Shown here: one piece after another, positions 9,083 through 17,337 of the stretch
Position numbering within the stretch: position 1 is the first letter of the stretch
Layout: every line of letters starts with the position of its first letter
Origin: JBAXTZ01 sp041666525
Lineage (GTDB): Bacteria; Bacillota; Negativicutes; JBAXTZ01
DNA: 64,000 nucleotides
Assembly (NCBI GenBank): GCA_041666525.1
Contig: JBAYGT010000005.1
Location: 62,001 to 126,000, forward strand
Reading direction: 5' to 3'
Made by a program: the position numbers and the translations under genes
The notes under the pieces: generated by a model
What the model was told of the DNA's origin: nothing
Seen by the model: the letters and a program-made list of their open reading frames with translations, nothing else
Database searches by the model: none

Positions 9083-10504
9083 TTATACCTCTGCTGATGC
9101 TTTGCGTTGTTTAGCCACAATAAGCGTCAATACGAATGGTACAATTATCGCGATCAGCATTCCGACCAGATAAACGCCCATTTTCGCCGGTTGAATTGAG
9201 AGAACAGCCGGAAGGCCGCCAACGCCGATACCTGTTGCCTGGGCGTGATTAAGAGTTATGAATAACGCGGCACAGGCCGAACCGATCATAGCGCAAACAA
9301 ACGGAGATCTATAGCGCAAGTTAATTCCAAACATCGCCGGTTCGGTTACGCCGAAATAAGCTGAAATCGACGCTGCTGAAGCAACTTCCCTGGTTTTGAC
9401 TTCTTTTGAAGCAAAGAACATTGCCGCACAAGCCGAGGCCTGTGCGATGTTAGACAAAGCCTCAATCGGCCACAAAAAAGTTGTTCCGGTTTGTGCCAAT
9501 AATTGAATATTGATCGCTAAAAAAGTATAGTGCATGCCAGTAACAACCAACGGTGCAAAAACTGCGCCATAGATTAATGCGCCCAACACCGGGACATTGG
9601 TGAATATCCAAATCATTACCCAGGCAATACCATTGCCCAACTCACGGGTAAGCGGTCCGATGATTGTAAACGCCAGCACGCCGCTAATAACAATCGTAAA
9701 TACCGGAACAACCAAGAGTTCGATATAGGACGGGGTGATTTTTTTCAGCCATTTTTCTACCTTGCTCATGGCATAGACCGAGAACAAACTTGGAAGCACA
9801 GAACCCTGATAGCCGACTTTGGGGATTTCCAGACCGAAAATGTTCCAATAAGGAATCTTTCCGGTCATAGAGGCCTGACCATAAGCCCAGCCATTAAGCA
9901 GATCCGGATGTACCAGTAGCGCACCAAGTACAATACCCAGCACCTGATTGGCGCCAAACCGCTTGGCAGCGCTCCAACTGATCAGAATCGGCAAAAACAC
10001 GAACGCTGTATTGGCAAAAGTGTTGATCATTGCCGCCAAATCAGCAAAACTCGGATAAGCTTCAATAACTGTCTGATTCGGTATAAACATTCCTTTAGCA
10101 GTCAGCAAATTGTTGATACCCATCAACAAACCGGCAGTTATAATCGCCGGAATAATCGGGATGAAGACATCTGACAATATCTTAATCAGGTTCTGCACCG
10201 GGTGCAGGTTTTTTGCTCCTGCCTCTTTTACTGCGTCTTTATTACCGGCAATTTGTTCGCCGGCGATAGCAATAAATTCTTTGAACACTTTCTCGACCAC
10301 ACCCAAACCAAGAATAATTTGAAATTGCCCAGCGGTGCTAAACGAACCTTTGACCAACGCAATTTCTTCTAGGGCTTTCTTATTGATTTTGCAATCATCT
10401 TTGAGCGCCAGTCGTAACCGCGTTATACAATGTGCGGCCGATAACACATTTTCTTTCCCACCGATAGCGGCAATAATTTCTTCGGCTGTTTGTTTGTGCT
10501 GCAT
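9083..10504 (-). CDS. treB: PTS trehalose transporter, EIIBC subunit
   Basis: This permease imports trehalose and phosphorylates it to trehalose-6-phosphate. Residues 1-85 are the EIIB domain with the phosphorylated cysteine in the HCITRLR motif (C26). The EIIC domain with about ten helices follows. There is no EIIA domain, so a glucose-type EIIA encoded elsewhere must supply the phosphate, as for E. coli TreB. Substrate assignment rests mainly on the tightly coupled treC. Two upstream starts are in frame (10522 and 10540). The one chosen has GGAG twelve bases ahead. A putative promoter lies at 10571-10599 in the region shared with the divergent secretion locus. Confidence 0.9.
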   Translation of the reverse strand: MQHKQTAEEIIAAIGGKENVLSAAHCITRLRLALKDDCKINKKALEEIALVKGSFSTAGQFQIILGLGVVEKVFKEFIAIAGEQIAGNKDAVKEAGAKNLHPVQNLIKILSDVFIPIIPAIITAGLLMGINNLLTAKGMFIPNQTVIEAYPSFADLAAMINTFANTAFVFLPILISWSAAKRFGANQVLGIVLGALLVHPDLLNGWAYGQASMTGKIPYWNIFGLEIPKVGYQGSVLPSLFSVYAMSKVEKWLKKITPSYIELLVVPVFTIVISGVLAFTIIGPLTRELGNGIAWVMIWIFTNVPVLGALIYGAVFAPLVVTGMHYTFLAINIQLLAQTGTTFLWPIEALSNIAQASACAAMFFASKEVKTREVASAASISAYFGVTEPAMFGINLRYRSPFVCAMIGSACAALFITLNHAQATGIGVGGLPAVLSIQPAKMGVYLVGMLIAIIVPFVLTLIVAKQRKASAEV

Positions 10505-10570
10505 AATTATTTTTTTCTCCATTTTAAAAATTTTTTGCACTTGTTTGTTAATAATTTATATACTCTTCCT

Positions 10571-10599
10571 ATAATATTATAAAATCGGTTTTTTGTCAG
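10571..10599 (-). promoter_or_regulatory. Putative treB promoter
   Basis: On the minus strand CTGACA (10594-10599) and TATTAT (10571-10576) are separated by 17 bases, a good fit to a vegetative promoter directed at treB. The -35 element is the complement of the first TGTCAG box of the divergent tandem repeat, so a factor bound there could affect both directions. Confidence 0.5.
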
Positions 10600-10632
10600 C
10601 ATCATGTCAGCCTTTTGTCAGGGTTTTGTCAG
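10594..10632 (+). promoter_or_regulatory. Four TGTCAG boxes at exact 11-bp spacing
   Basis: TGTCAG occurs at 10594, 10605, 10616 and 10627, so each copy is one helical turn from the next. Tandem direct repeats of about 11 bp are the usual target of OmpR/PhoB-type response regulators. E. coli Pho boxes repeat CTGTCAT with the same period and end about ten bases before the -10 element. Here the last box ends ten bases before TATAAT (10643-10648). No -35 hexamer is found at 17 bp, which suits an activator-dependent promoter. Confidence 0.65.
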
Positions 10633-10642
10633 GGTTGAGTTA

Positions 10643-10648
10643 TATAAT
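10643..10648 (+). promoter_or_regulatory. -10 element of the secretion-locus promoter
   Basis: TATAAT ten bases after the last TGTCAG box and about 60 bases before the start codon at 10708. It has no consensus -35 at normal distance, which fits dependence on a factor bound to the tandem boxes. Confidence 0.5.
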
Positions 10649-10707
10649 TAGGCCATAGTAACAAACGGCAAAACAAAATGACAAAAATTTTGAGGAGGAC
10701 AACAATC

Positions 10708-11517
10708 ATGTCAACAACAAATTCGACCTTTATCGTAACACCGGTAATTTCGGACAACGTCAAGGATGCCTGGAACAAATTAGTTAACGACGTAAGAGGC
10801 ACTGGTGTTATCGCCGACGCAATCGTGGAGCTTCGTGAAGGAGTGACCGAAATAGCCGAAGCATTGAAAACTGATTTACAAGCAGCCGGTGCTACTGTCG
10901 GTAAAGATATTCACACACAATTTGCAGCGTTCGAAACAACTTCCAGTGCCGGCATGAATGACGCTACTAAAGCCATTTACCTCAAACTTCTGAATAACGC
11001 TGATGCCGACTTGACCAAAGTAACAAATCAAGCAGTAGCTGACGTTTGGAAAGAAACCAGTGATTTGTCTGCATCGATAAACAAAATTTTGGATAATGCA
11101 ATAAGCAATCCAAAAACCGATATCACAACATTAGCAAACCAGGTATACACCGCTATAAAAACAGAGTTTGGTGATTTGGTTAATGATATGCAAAGCAACC
11201 TTACAGCAAATTATCAAAAAACTTTGGCCGATGTAACGTTGGCAGCCGGTGCAATCGGCATCTCAGTTGACAAAACAGCACTGACCACTCTGGGCAATAA
11301 CATTGTTAGCGCCGTGGCTGCAGATATGGTTGTCAGCGGAGCGAAAATCGGAGTAGACGTTACCAGCGAACTCTTAGAAATGACCGCTGATGTTTCAAGC
11401 GCAGTTCTTGCCAAAAAAGATTCGTTGTTGAAAATCGCGATTGTCGACGGATTGAATCTTATTCAAGCAGTTGCTAAAGTAGCTTGGAAAGCCATTAAAA
11501 AATGGTTCAAATGGTAA
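10708..11517 (+). CDS. Unrecognised all-helical protein, presumed type I secretion substrate
   Basis: I do not recognise this 269-residue protein. It has no signal peptide, no cysteine, no glycine-rich RTX repeats and no double-glycine leader. It is rich in Ala, Thr, Asp, Val and Lys, with repeated amphipathic stretches (for example DAIVELREGVTEIAEALK) that predict a long helical bundle. The last 30 residues change character: a hydrophobic helix leads into the cationic aromatic tail WKAIKKWFKW, which could be a C-terminal export signal or a membrane-active segment. GAGGAGG lies seven bases before the ATG, a very strong ribosome site. An upstream ATG at 10678 lacks one. Directly downstream are an ABC transporter, a HlyD adaptor and a second ABC transporter, so export as their cargo is the natural inference. 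Confidence 0.72.
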   Translation: MSTTNSTFIVTPVISDNVKDAWNKLVNDVRGTGVIADAIVELREGVTEIAEALKTDLQAAGATVGKDIHTQFAAFETTSSAGMNDATKAIYLKLLNNADADLTKVTNQAVADVWKETSDLSASINKILDNAISNPKTDITTLANQVYTAIKTEFGDLVNDMQSNLTANYQKTLADVTLAAGAIGISVDKTALTTLGNNIVSAVAADMVVSGAKIGVDVTSELLEMTADVSSAVLAKKDSLLKIAIVDGLNLIQAVAKVAWKAIKKWFKW

Positions 11518-11537
11518 AAATTTCGCGATAATTCATC

Positions 11538-11573
11538 AAAAGTCACTGATTATATAATCAGTGACTTTTGTTT
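11538..11573 (+). terminator. Perfect hairpin after the presumed substrate gene
   Basis: A perfect 32-base palindrome (11538-11569) ends in TTTT and continues TTTGTTTG. It should act as a full or partial terminator, so the substrate gene could be transcribed far more than the transporter genes behind it. Confidence 0.75.
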
Positions 11574-11595
11574 GTATCTACTTCAATGTTATAAT
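11568..11595 (+). promoter_or_regulatory. Possible internal promoter for the transporter genes
   Basis: TTGTTT (11568-11573) and TATAAT (11590-11595) lie 16 bases apart between the hairpin and the first ABC transporter gene. It would allow independent expression of the export machinery. The -35 element is weak and overlaps the hairpin tail. Confidence 0.35.
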
Positions 11596-11626
11596 CAGCG
11601 TTAATAACATGTAAACCGGAGAAATT

Positions 11627-13732
11627 ATGAATAGTGGAAACTTTATCGCCGGCATGCTGCTCTTTGCAACTTTGACCGGCATCGAACTAAACAAACAACA
11701 GAGCAATGCTATTGCTGAGTTGAACAAACAACGCTACGACGCTCGCGCCGTTGCCAAAATCGCCGGCTTGAAAATCAAGCCGTCTAAAGTCAGTCTGCGC
11801 AAACAACTGAAACAGTTACCGGTAATGTTAAGTTTCAGTAGCGGTGAAAGTTTAATTGTTACCGGTTATGCCGATAATTTATTACAGGTTTTTGATCCGG
11901 TAATGGATAAACCATATTCGGTTGAGTTGGCAGTTCTTGAGCGAAAATTCACCGGAGTTTTCTATCGGTTTACGCGCAAATTTGGCCCCAAAGAAATAAT
12001 CCGGATGTTTAATCTCGGTTTTTTTCTACGCCCTGTCAAAAAATACCGCTGGCGTTTTTTCGAAATCATTACCGCCTCGATATTTTTGCAACTGATTTCT
12101 GTTTTCTTGCCGCTATCCATGCAAGTCGTAATTGACAAAGTTATGCCCAATCGCGGCTATTCGACTTTAGTAGTTATCGTTGTCATCCTGTTAATTGCGG
12201 TCAGCTGCCAAAGCATCTTAAGCTACGTTCGCCAATATCTGTATTCTCACACCGCGGCAAAAGCCGATTTGCTCTTGGGCGCCAAAATTTATCGAAAACT
12301 GTTAAGTCTGCCTTTTACCTATTTGGAAAAACGCCGAGTCGGCGACACCGTCCTGCGAATGAACTCTTTATCCGGTGTGCGTGAATTTTTGACCGGGCCA
12401 GCACTTAATTCTTTAATTGATACCATATTTGCAATTATTTTTTTGATTCTTATTTATCATATGTCGCCATTACTTACACTGGTGACTTTAATATTTTTCC
12501 CGATTCAGGGTATCATAACTTTGCGATCAATTCCGTTATTGCGCCGCAAACTGGAAAGAAACTGGGGCGCAGAAGCGGATATGAACGCTTTCGCGGTTGA
12601 AACAATAACCGGGATGCGGGTAATCAAGTCGTTTGCTGGTGAAAAATTATTCGCCCGCGGCTGGGAAAAACTCATTGCCGGCGTCGGTTCAACCGGATAC
12701 GAAATGGGAATATCTTCGGTTTTGTTATCCAACACCGCAAACTTTTCGCAAAAATTGGGCGGTATGGCGATTTTGTGGACCGGCGCCCTGCTGGTAATTA
12801 ACGGCGACATCAGCGTCGGACAACTGGTTGCAGTACAGATGCTGGCCCAATCCGCTGGCAATCCGATTGCAAATTTATTTGCCCTTTGGCCACAGTTCCA
12901 GCAAGCCGCTATTGCTGCAGAGCGAATCGGTGATATTCTCAATGAACCTTCCGAACGACAAGGCAAAGCGACAACCCGCTTGAGTGGTGGAACAATTGAA
13001 TTCACCAATGTTTGTTTCGGTTATACACCCGATAGTAAGGTTCTGGAGAACTTTAATCTGCGCATTGAAGACGGCGAGCGCGTAGCGATAATCGGTAAAA
13101 GCGGTTCCGGCAAAAGTACCCTGGCGAAATTGATACAAGGTATTTACCAACCAGACAGCGGTTCGATAACAGTCGGCGGCCAAAACATTGATGATATTAC
13201 CCCGGCGGTTTTACGTTCACATGCTACAGCCGTTTTACAAGATAATTATATTTTTCAAGGAACCGCGATGGAAAACATTGCATTATCCGGCAGCAGGCCG
13301 TTAGACGAAATTGTAAGAGCTGCCGAAACATCCGGTGCAGATGAATTTTTGCGCCAATTGCCGCAAAAATATGCCAGCGAACTCGGCGAGCAAGGTTCAA
13401 ACCTTTCCGGCGGCCAACGCCAACGACTGGCTATCGCCCGCGCATTGTTGCAAAACGGGAAAATAATAATTTTTGACGAAGCAACCAGTGCACTCGATTC
13501 CATAAGCGAGAAATTATTTGAGAAAAAATTCCACGCTATTTGCGCAAATAGAACCGCCATCATCATCACCCATCGCCTGAGTTCAGTAAAAGATTGTGAC
13601 CGGATAATTGTTTTGGATGATGGCAAAATATCCGAGCAAGGCACCCATGAACAGCTGCTGGAAAACAAAGGTATCTACAGTATGCTTTTAAATGCAACCA
13701 ATAAAGAACAGTCGAACGGAGCTATATTATGA
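11627..13732 (+). CDS. Type I secretion ABC transporter with C39-like (non-catalytic) domain, first copy
   Basis: This 701-residue inner-membrane exporter combines three parts. Residues 1-125 form a peptidase-C39-like domain, 150-430 hold the six-helix ABC membrane domain, and the rest is the ATPase. The N-terminal domain lacks the catalytic cysteine of bacteriocin-processing transporters, so it is the HlyB-like docking type and should not cleave its cargo. ATPase motifs are intact: GKSGSGKST at 490-498, LSGGQ at 593-597, FDEATSALD at 616-624 and a following THR switch histidine. GGAG precedes the ATG. The next gene overlaps its stop by four bases. A second, related transporter follows the adaptor, so the pair may form a heterodimer. 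Confidence 0.9.
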   Translation: MNSGNFIAGMLLFATLTGIELNKQQSNAIAELNKQRYDARAVAKIAGLKIKPSKVSLRKQLKQLPVMLSFSSGESLIVTGYADNLLQVFDPVMDKPYSVELAVLERKFTGVFYRFTRKFGPKEIIRMFNLGFFLRPVKKYRWRFFEIITASIFLQLISVFLPLSMQVVIDKVMPNRGYSTLVVIVVILLIAVSCQSILSYVRQYLYSHTAAKADLLLGAKIYRKLLSLPFTYLEKRRVGDTVLRMNSLSGVREFLTGPALNSLIDTIFAIIFLILIYHMSPLLTLVTLIFFPIQGIITLRSIPLLRRKLERNWGAEADMNAFAVETITGMRVIKSFAGEKLFARGWEKLIAGVGSTGYEMGISSVLLSNTANFSQKLGGMAILWTGALLVINGDISVGQLVAVQMLAQSAGNPIANLFALWPQFQQAAIAAERIGDILNEPSERQGKATTRLSGGTIEFTNVCFGYTPDSKVLENFNLRIEDGERVAIIGKSGSGKSTLAKLIQGIYQPDSGSITVGGQNIDDITPAVLRSHATAVLQDNYIFQGTAMENIALSGSRPLDEIVRAAETSGADEFLRQLPQKYASELGEQGSNLSGGQRQRLAIARALLQNGKIIIFDEATSALDSISEKLFEKKFHAICANRTAIIITHRLSSVKDCDRIIVLDDGKISEQGTHEQLLENKGIYSMLLNATNKEQSNGAIL

Positions 13733-15102
13733 GCATTTTCAGAAAAATATTCAGCGATTTTTTGTCCGACACCGACAAACGGCGCGAACGTGAATTTTTG
13801 CCGTCTGCTGTCGAATTCATCCATAATCCGCCCCGCCCGTTCGCACGGCTGGCACTTTGGACCATCGTACTGTTGTTAACTTTCGGCATTATTTGGTCAA
13901 TTGTCGGCTACGTTGACGAAGTAGCCGTTGCTCCGGGTAAAATCATTCCTAAGGGCTACGTTAAAACGATCCAATCTGAGGATGGCGGTGTTATCAAGAA
14001 GATCGCCGTAAATGAAGGACAATTCGTAAAAAAAGGCCAATTGTTGGTTGAACTGGATGCGACAATTAATCACGCCGACCTGAAACGGTTACGTGCCGAT
14101 GCCGATTACTATCGCATGCAAATAGATTATTTGCGGGCGTTAATTACTGGCGGAAACTTCCATGCCACCAAAGAGAAATATCCGGCTCAAGATGTTTCAA
14201 ATATTAGAGCCCAAAATATACTATTCGAAAATAAAAAAGATGCCATCCGCTCTAAACTAAGATTGTCCGATGCTGATATAGCGGCCGCGCAAGCTGGATT
14301 GACGGCCGAAATAGCTACGGAAAACAAGTATCGCGAATTGTTGAAAAACTCTACCTTCATCGAAGACCGCGCAAACACCAGTAATAAACAAGACGGTTTA
14401 TCCTTGTTCCAATTATACGACTACAAAAATAAAAAAATTGAACTTCAGGAGAACTTTGCATCGCAAACAGCGCTGGTTGCCAAAGCTCACGCATCTGTTA
14501 CCCAATCCGAAGCATCACGGGCAAACGTGCGGGAATCGCTGCTCGATGAGCTGAACACCAAACTCGTCGAGAACGAGCATACTTTGGATCAAAGCCAAGC
14601 CGAACTGGAAAAAATTGAACGCAAAAACTCCCAGGCAACAATTCTCTCGCCAATAGACGGCTATGTTTCACAAATATCCATACGCACTATCGGTGGTGTA
14701 CTCACACAAGCACAGGCAATTATGACAATAGTCCCGGCAAACGATACGCTGGCCGCCGAATGCTGGGTTGCCAACAAAGATGTCGGATTTGTCAAAATCG
14801 GTCAGCGGGCTCAAATCAAGATGGATACCTTCAATTTCCAAAAGTTTGGTCTGATTAATGCTACGGTGGAATCAGTCAGTCCCGATGCCATCGAACACGA
14901 TACTGGCAATGGTCAAAAAGAATACGCTTTTCGTGCAGTCTTGAAGCTGGAACGTGATTATGTAATGATTAACGATAAAAAGGCCCGGCTCACAGCCGGT
15001 ATGGATTTGACCGGCGAAATCTTACTGCGTAAAAAACGAATAATTGATTTTTTCCTCGAACCCTTTCAAAAATACACAGGCGAAGCTTTCAGAGAGCGAT
15101 AG
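13729..15102 (+). CDS. HlyD-family type I secretion adaptor
   Basis: A 457-residue periplasmic adaptor that should link the ABC exporter to an outer-membrane TolC channel. Residues 1-41 are cytoplasmic and one helix spans the membrane at about 42-64. A lipoyl-type half (GGVIKKIAVNEGQFVKKGQLL) starts near 85, and a long alpha-helical hairpin covers about 130-310. The second lipoyl half and beta-barrel follow (ATILSPIDGYVSQISI). This length and order match HlyD rather than the shorter drug-efflux adaptors. Its ATG overlaps the stop of the preceding ABC gene, and the second ABC gene begins six bases after its end, so the three are one transcription unit. No outer-membrane channel is encoded beside it. 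Confidence 0.92.
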   Translation: MSIFRKIFSDFLSDTDKRREREFLPSAVEFIHNPPRPFARLALWTIVLLLTFGIIWSIVGYVDEVAVAPGKIIPKGYVKTIQSEDGGVIKKIAVNEGQFVKKGQLLVELDATINHADLKRLRADADYYRMQIDYLRALITGGNFHATKEKYPAQDVSNIRAQNILFENKKDAIRSKLRLSDADIAAAQAGLTAEIATENKYRELLKNSTFIEDRANTSNKQDGLSLFQLYDYKNKKIELQENFASQTALVAKAHASVTQSEASRANVRESLLDELNTKLVENEHTLDQSQAELEKIERKNSQATILSPIDGYVSQISIRTIGGVLTQAQAIMTIVPANDTLAAECWVANKDVGFVKIGQRAQIKMDTFNFQKFGLINATVESVSPDAIEHDTGNGQKEYAFRAVLKLERDYVMINDKKARLTAGMDLTGEILLRKKRIIDFFLEPFQKYTGEAFRER

Positions 15103-15108
15103 GTTATT

Positions 15109-17199
15109 ATGGAATGGAATTATGACAGCGGAATTTATAGTTTAGCCGTCGCCATGCAAATACTCGGCAAGCCGATTGAATATTCTGCACTAAAGCGCCA
15201 ATTGGCTAAACCTACTGCATCTAGCTGCGATGATCTGGCACGTCTTGCCAACGCCAATGGATTTTCTACCGGACTTATCTGTCCGAAAAACCTGTCCACC
15301 TTGCCCATGCCTTGTATCCTTGAGTTAATTGACGGCAGCTTTTGCCTGATTGCGTATATCGAGAATGACCGGGCTAAAGTAACCCGCTCGAGCAACCCCG
15401 CTCCTCAACTAATACCAGTTTCCGAGCTGACAAAAATTTTCGCTGGCCGGGCATTATTATTAAAACAAACCCCGCTTTCCATTGCCGAGCCGCAGAAATT
15501 CGGTTATAAATGGTTTTGGAGCGAACTAAAAAAACACGGTAAGACTATTCGAATGGTGCTGCTACTAACTCTGCTGATTCAATTAATCGGTCTGATCATT
15601 CCGATAATTACGCAAAAAGTCGTTGATGACGTTCTGGTTCACAGAACCCGTGACACCCTCAATACGCTGCTTTTCGCCGGCATATGTGCCATTTCGTTTT
15701 CATATTTATTCGGCTTGTTTAGAACGCTGGCGTTTTCGTACGCTTCAGGTGTCATTGATTCGGTATTGGGTGCAAAACTTTTTGAGCGACTGCTTTCATT
15801 GCCGCTTAGCTATTTCGAAAAACGCAAGACCGGGGAAACTTTGGCTCGTTTAAATGAAATCAATCAAATTCGCCAGTTTTTATCCGGTTCTATGATAACG
15901 CTAATATTGGACTTACTGTTTGTGTTTGTCTATATTGCGATAATGGTCAAATATAGCGGCCTGTTAACTATTTTGGCACTTGGCGCAGCGCTCTGTTTTG
16001 CGATTTTAAGTGCTACACTTACGCCAATTTATTACCGTTTGCAACAGCGATCTTTTCTGGTTGAAACAGAAAATCAGTCTTTTCTTGTGCAAAGCGTCAA
16101 CGGTATGCAATCAATAAAAGCCGCTAATGCGATAAAAACTTTTGTAGAAAAATATGACGAACGAATGAGTCAAGTTTCGCGCGCAGCCTTCAATGTGGCC
16201 AATCTGCGCGGTATCGCCGGCGGCATCGGCCAGTTCATCCAGCAAATATTCACAATCTCTTTGTTATGGTTGGGCGTCAACATGGTGTTGAACGGTTCTT
16301 TGTCGCTTGGCGAACTAATTGCCTTCCAGATGTTTTCCGGACTGGTCATAGAACCAATTATGCGATTGTCTAACATGTGGCAGGCACTGCAGCGGGCACG
16401 AATCGCGGTCGAACGTGTCGGAGATATTATGAACGAGAAATCAGAATCGCGCGGTCAGTTTAGCGAGCTGCGCATTTGTGGCGCACTGGAGCTCCACGGG
16501 GTAAATTTCTCTTATGCAGACCGGCCAATTCTCAAATCAATTAATCTCCTTTTTGAGGAAAACAAAAAAACCGCGATCGTTGGCCGTAGCGGTTCAGGAA
16601 AAAGTACTGTGGCAAAACTCCTGCAAAAATCTTACATTCCGAGAAACGGGCGCATTACCATCGGAAATTATGACCTGGAAGATTTCGATCTCACCGAATT
16701 GCGCCGCGCAGTTGGCCTGGTTACTCAAGAGACCCAGTTATTTCGCGGTACTATCCGCGAAAATGTTCTTATGGCAAAACCTGATGCCAATGAAGAAGAA
16801 TTACTTCAGGCTTGCCGGTTAGCCGGTGTTCAAGGCTTTGTCGAAAAACTTCCGGACAAATTCGATACTGTTTTGGGTGAAAACGGAACCGGTTTATCGG
16901 GCGGACAACGTCAGCGTATAGCTATCGCACGAACACTGATCAATGATCCGCCAATCTTGTTGTTCGATGAAGCTACAGCAGCGCTGGACGCCGAAACCGA
17001 AAGCGAAATCACCGCTGCAATTGACGAATTGTCCGGTAATCGGACGATAATCGCCATCGCACATCGTCTGGCAACGATTAAAGATTACGACAAAATCTAT
17101 GTATTGGACGATGGTATGGTCGTACAATCCGGCAATCATAATGATTTATTAGCACAACCTGGCGCCTATCGCGATTTATGGCAGGCTCAGACTCAATAG
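15109..17199 (+). CDS. Type I secretion ABC transporter with C39-like (non-catalytic) domain, second copy
   Basis: A 696-residue exporter of the same architecture as the first copy. The N-terminal domain opens with DSGIYSLAVAMQILG (5-19), which parallels the DSGLYAL start of HlyB, where the peptidase cysteine is replaced, so cleavage is not expected. Six helices follow at about 145-430. The ATPase has GRSGSGKST at 492-500, LSGGQ at 596-600 and FDEATAALD at 619-627. Homodimeric HlyB-type systems need only one such gene. Two complete copies with intact ATPase motifs around one adaptor suggest a heterodimer or two alternative exporters. GTTATTATG gives only a weak ribosome site, so coupling to the adaptor gene is likely. 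Confidence 0.9.
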   Translation: MEWNYDSGIYSLAVAMQILGKPIEYSALKRQLAKPTASSCDDLARLANANGFSTGLICPKNLSTLPMPCILELIDGSFCLIAYIENDRAKVTRSSNPAPQLIPVSELTKIFAGRALLLKQTPLSIAEPQKFGYKWFWSELKKHGKTIRMVLLLTLLIQLIGLIIPIITQKVVDDVLVHRTRDTLNTLLFAGICAISFSYLFGLFRTLAFSYASGVIDSVLGAKLFERLLSLPLSYFEKRKTGETLARLNEINQIRQFLSGSMITLILDLLFVFVYIAIMVKYSGLLTILALGAALCFAILSATLTPIYYRLQQRSFLVETENQSFLVQSVNGMQSIKAANAIKTFVEKYDERMSQVSRAAFNVANLRGIAGGIGQFIQQIFTISLLWLGVNMVLNGSLSLGELIAFQMFSGLVIEPIMRLSNMWQALQRARIAVERVGDIMNEKSESRGQFSELRICGALELHGVNFSYADRPILKSINLLFEENKKTAIVGRSGSGKSTVAKLLQKSYIPRNGRITIGNYDLEDFDLTELRRAVGLVTQETQLFRGTIRENVLMAKPDANEEELLQACRLAGVQGFVEKLPDKFDTVLGENGTGLSGGQRQRIAIARTLINDPPILLFDEATAALDAETESEITAAIDELSGNRTIIAIAHRLATIKDYDKIYVLDDGMVVQSGNHNDLLAQPGAYRDLWQAQTQ

Positions 17200-17274
17200 A
17201 ATTTACTGGATGTTACACCTGCAAGATTGAACAAAATATCAATTTCCAATAATTCACATTTTTTTCCCTTGTCG

Positions 17275-17306
17275 GACACATTTTTGACACAGCAATACGC
17301 TATAAT
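17275..17306 (+). promoter_or_regulatory. GACACA pair at 11-bp spacing before a -10 element
   Basis: GACACA occurs at 17275 and 17286, and TATAAT lies at 17301-17306. As at 10594-10648, two elements one helical turn apart replace a properly spaced -35 (TTGACA at 17284 is only 11 bases from the -10). It may be an activator-dependent promoter for the SHOCT gene. Confidence 0.4.
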
Positions 17307-17337
17307 GAATTTAGGGAAATGATTTTGGAGGTGCTAT

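Noticed and set aside
9079..9120. Longer treC start
   Set aside because: It would overlap treB by 38 bases and adds residues with no match to TreC; the ATG at 9078 has a ribosome site and aligns with the family start.
10594..10632. Short CRISPR-like array
   Set aside because: The unit is only 6 conserved bases in an 11-bp period, far too short for CRISPR repeats and spacers, and no cas genes are present.
12505..13668. Several long antisense frames opposite the first ABC exporter
   Set aside because: They mirror conserved ABC transporter codons and have cysteine/serine-rich nonsense composition typical of shadow frames.
17284..17306. TTGACA and TATAAT as an ordinary sigma-70 promoter
   Set aside because: The spacer is only 11 bases, too short for a standard promoter; the 11-bp repeat reading is more likely.
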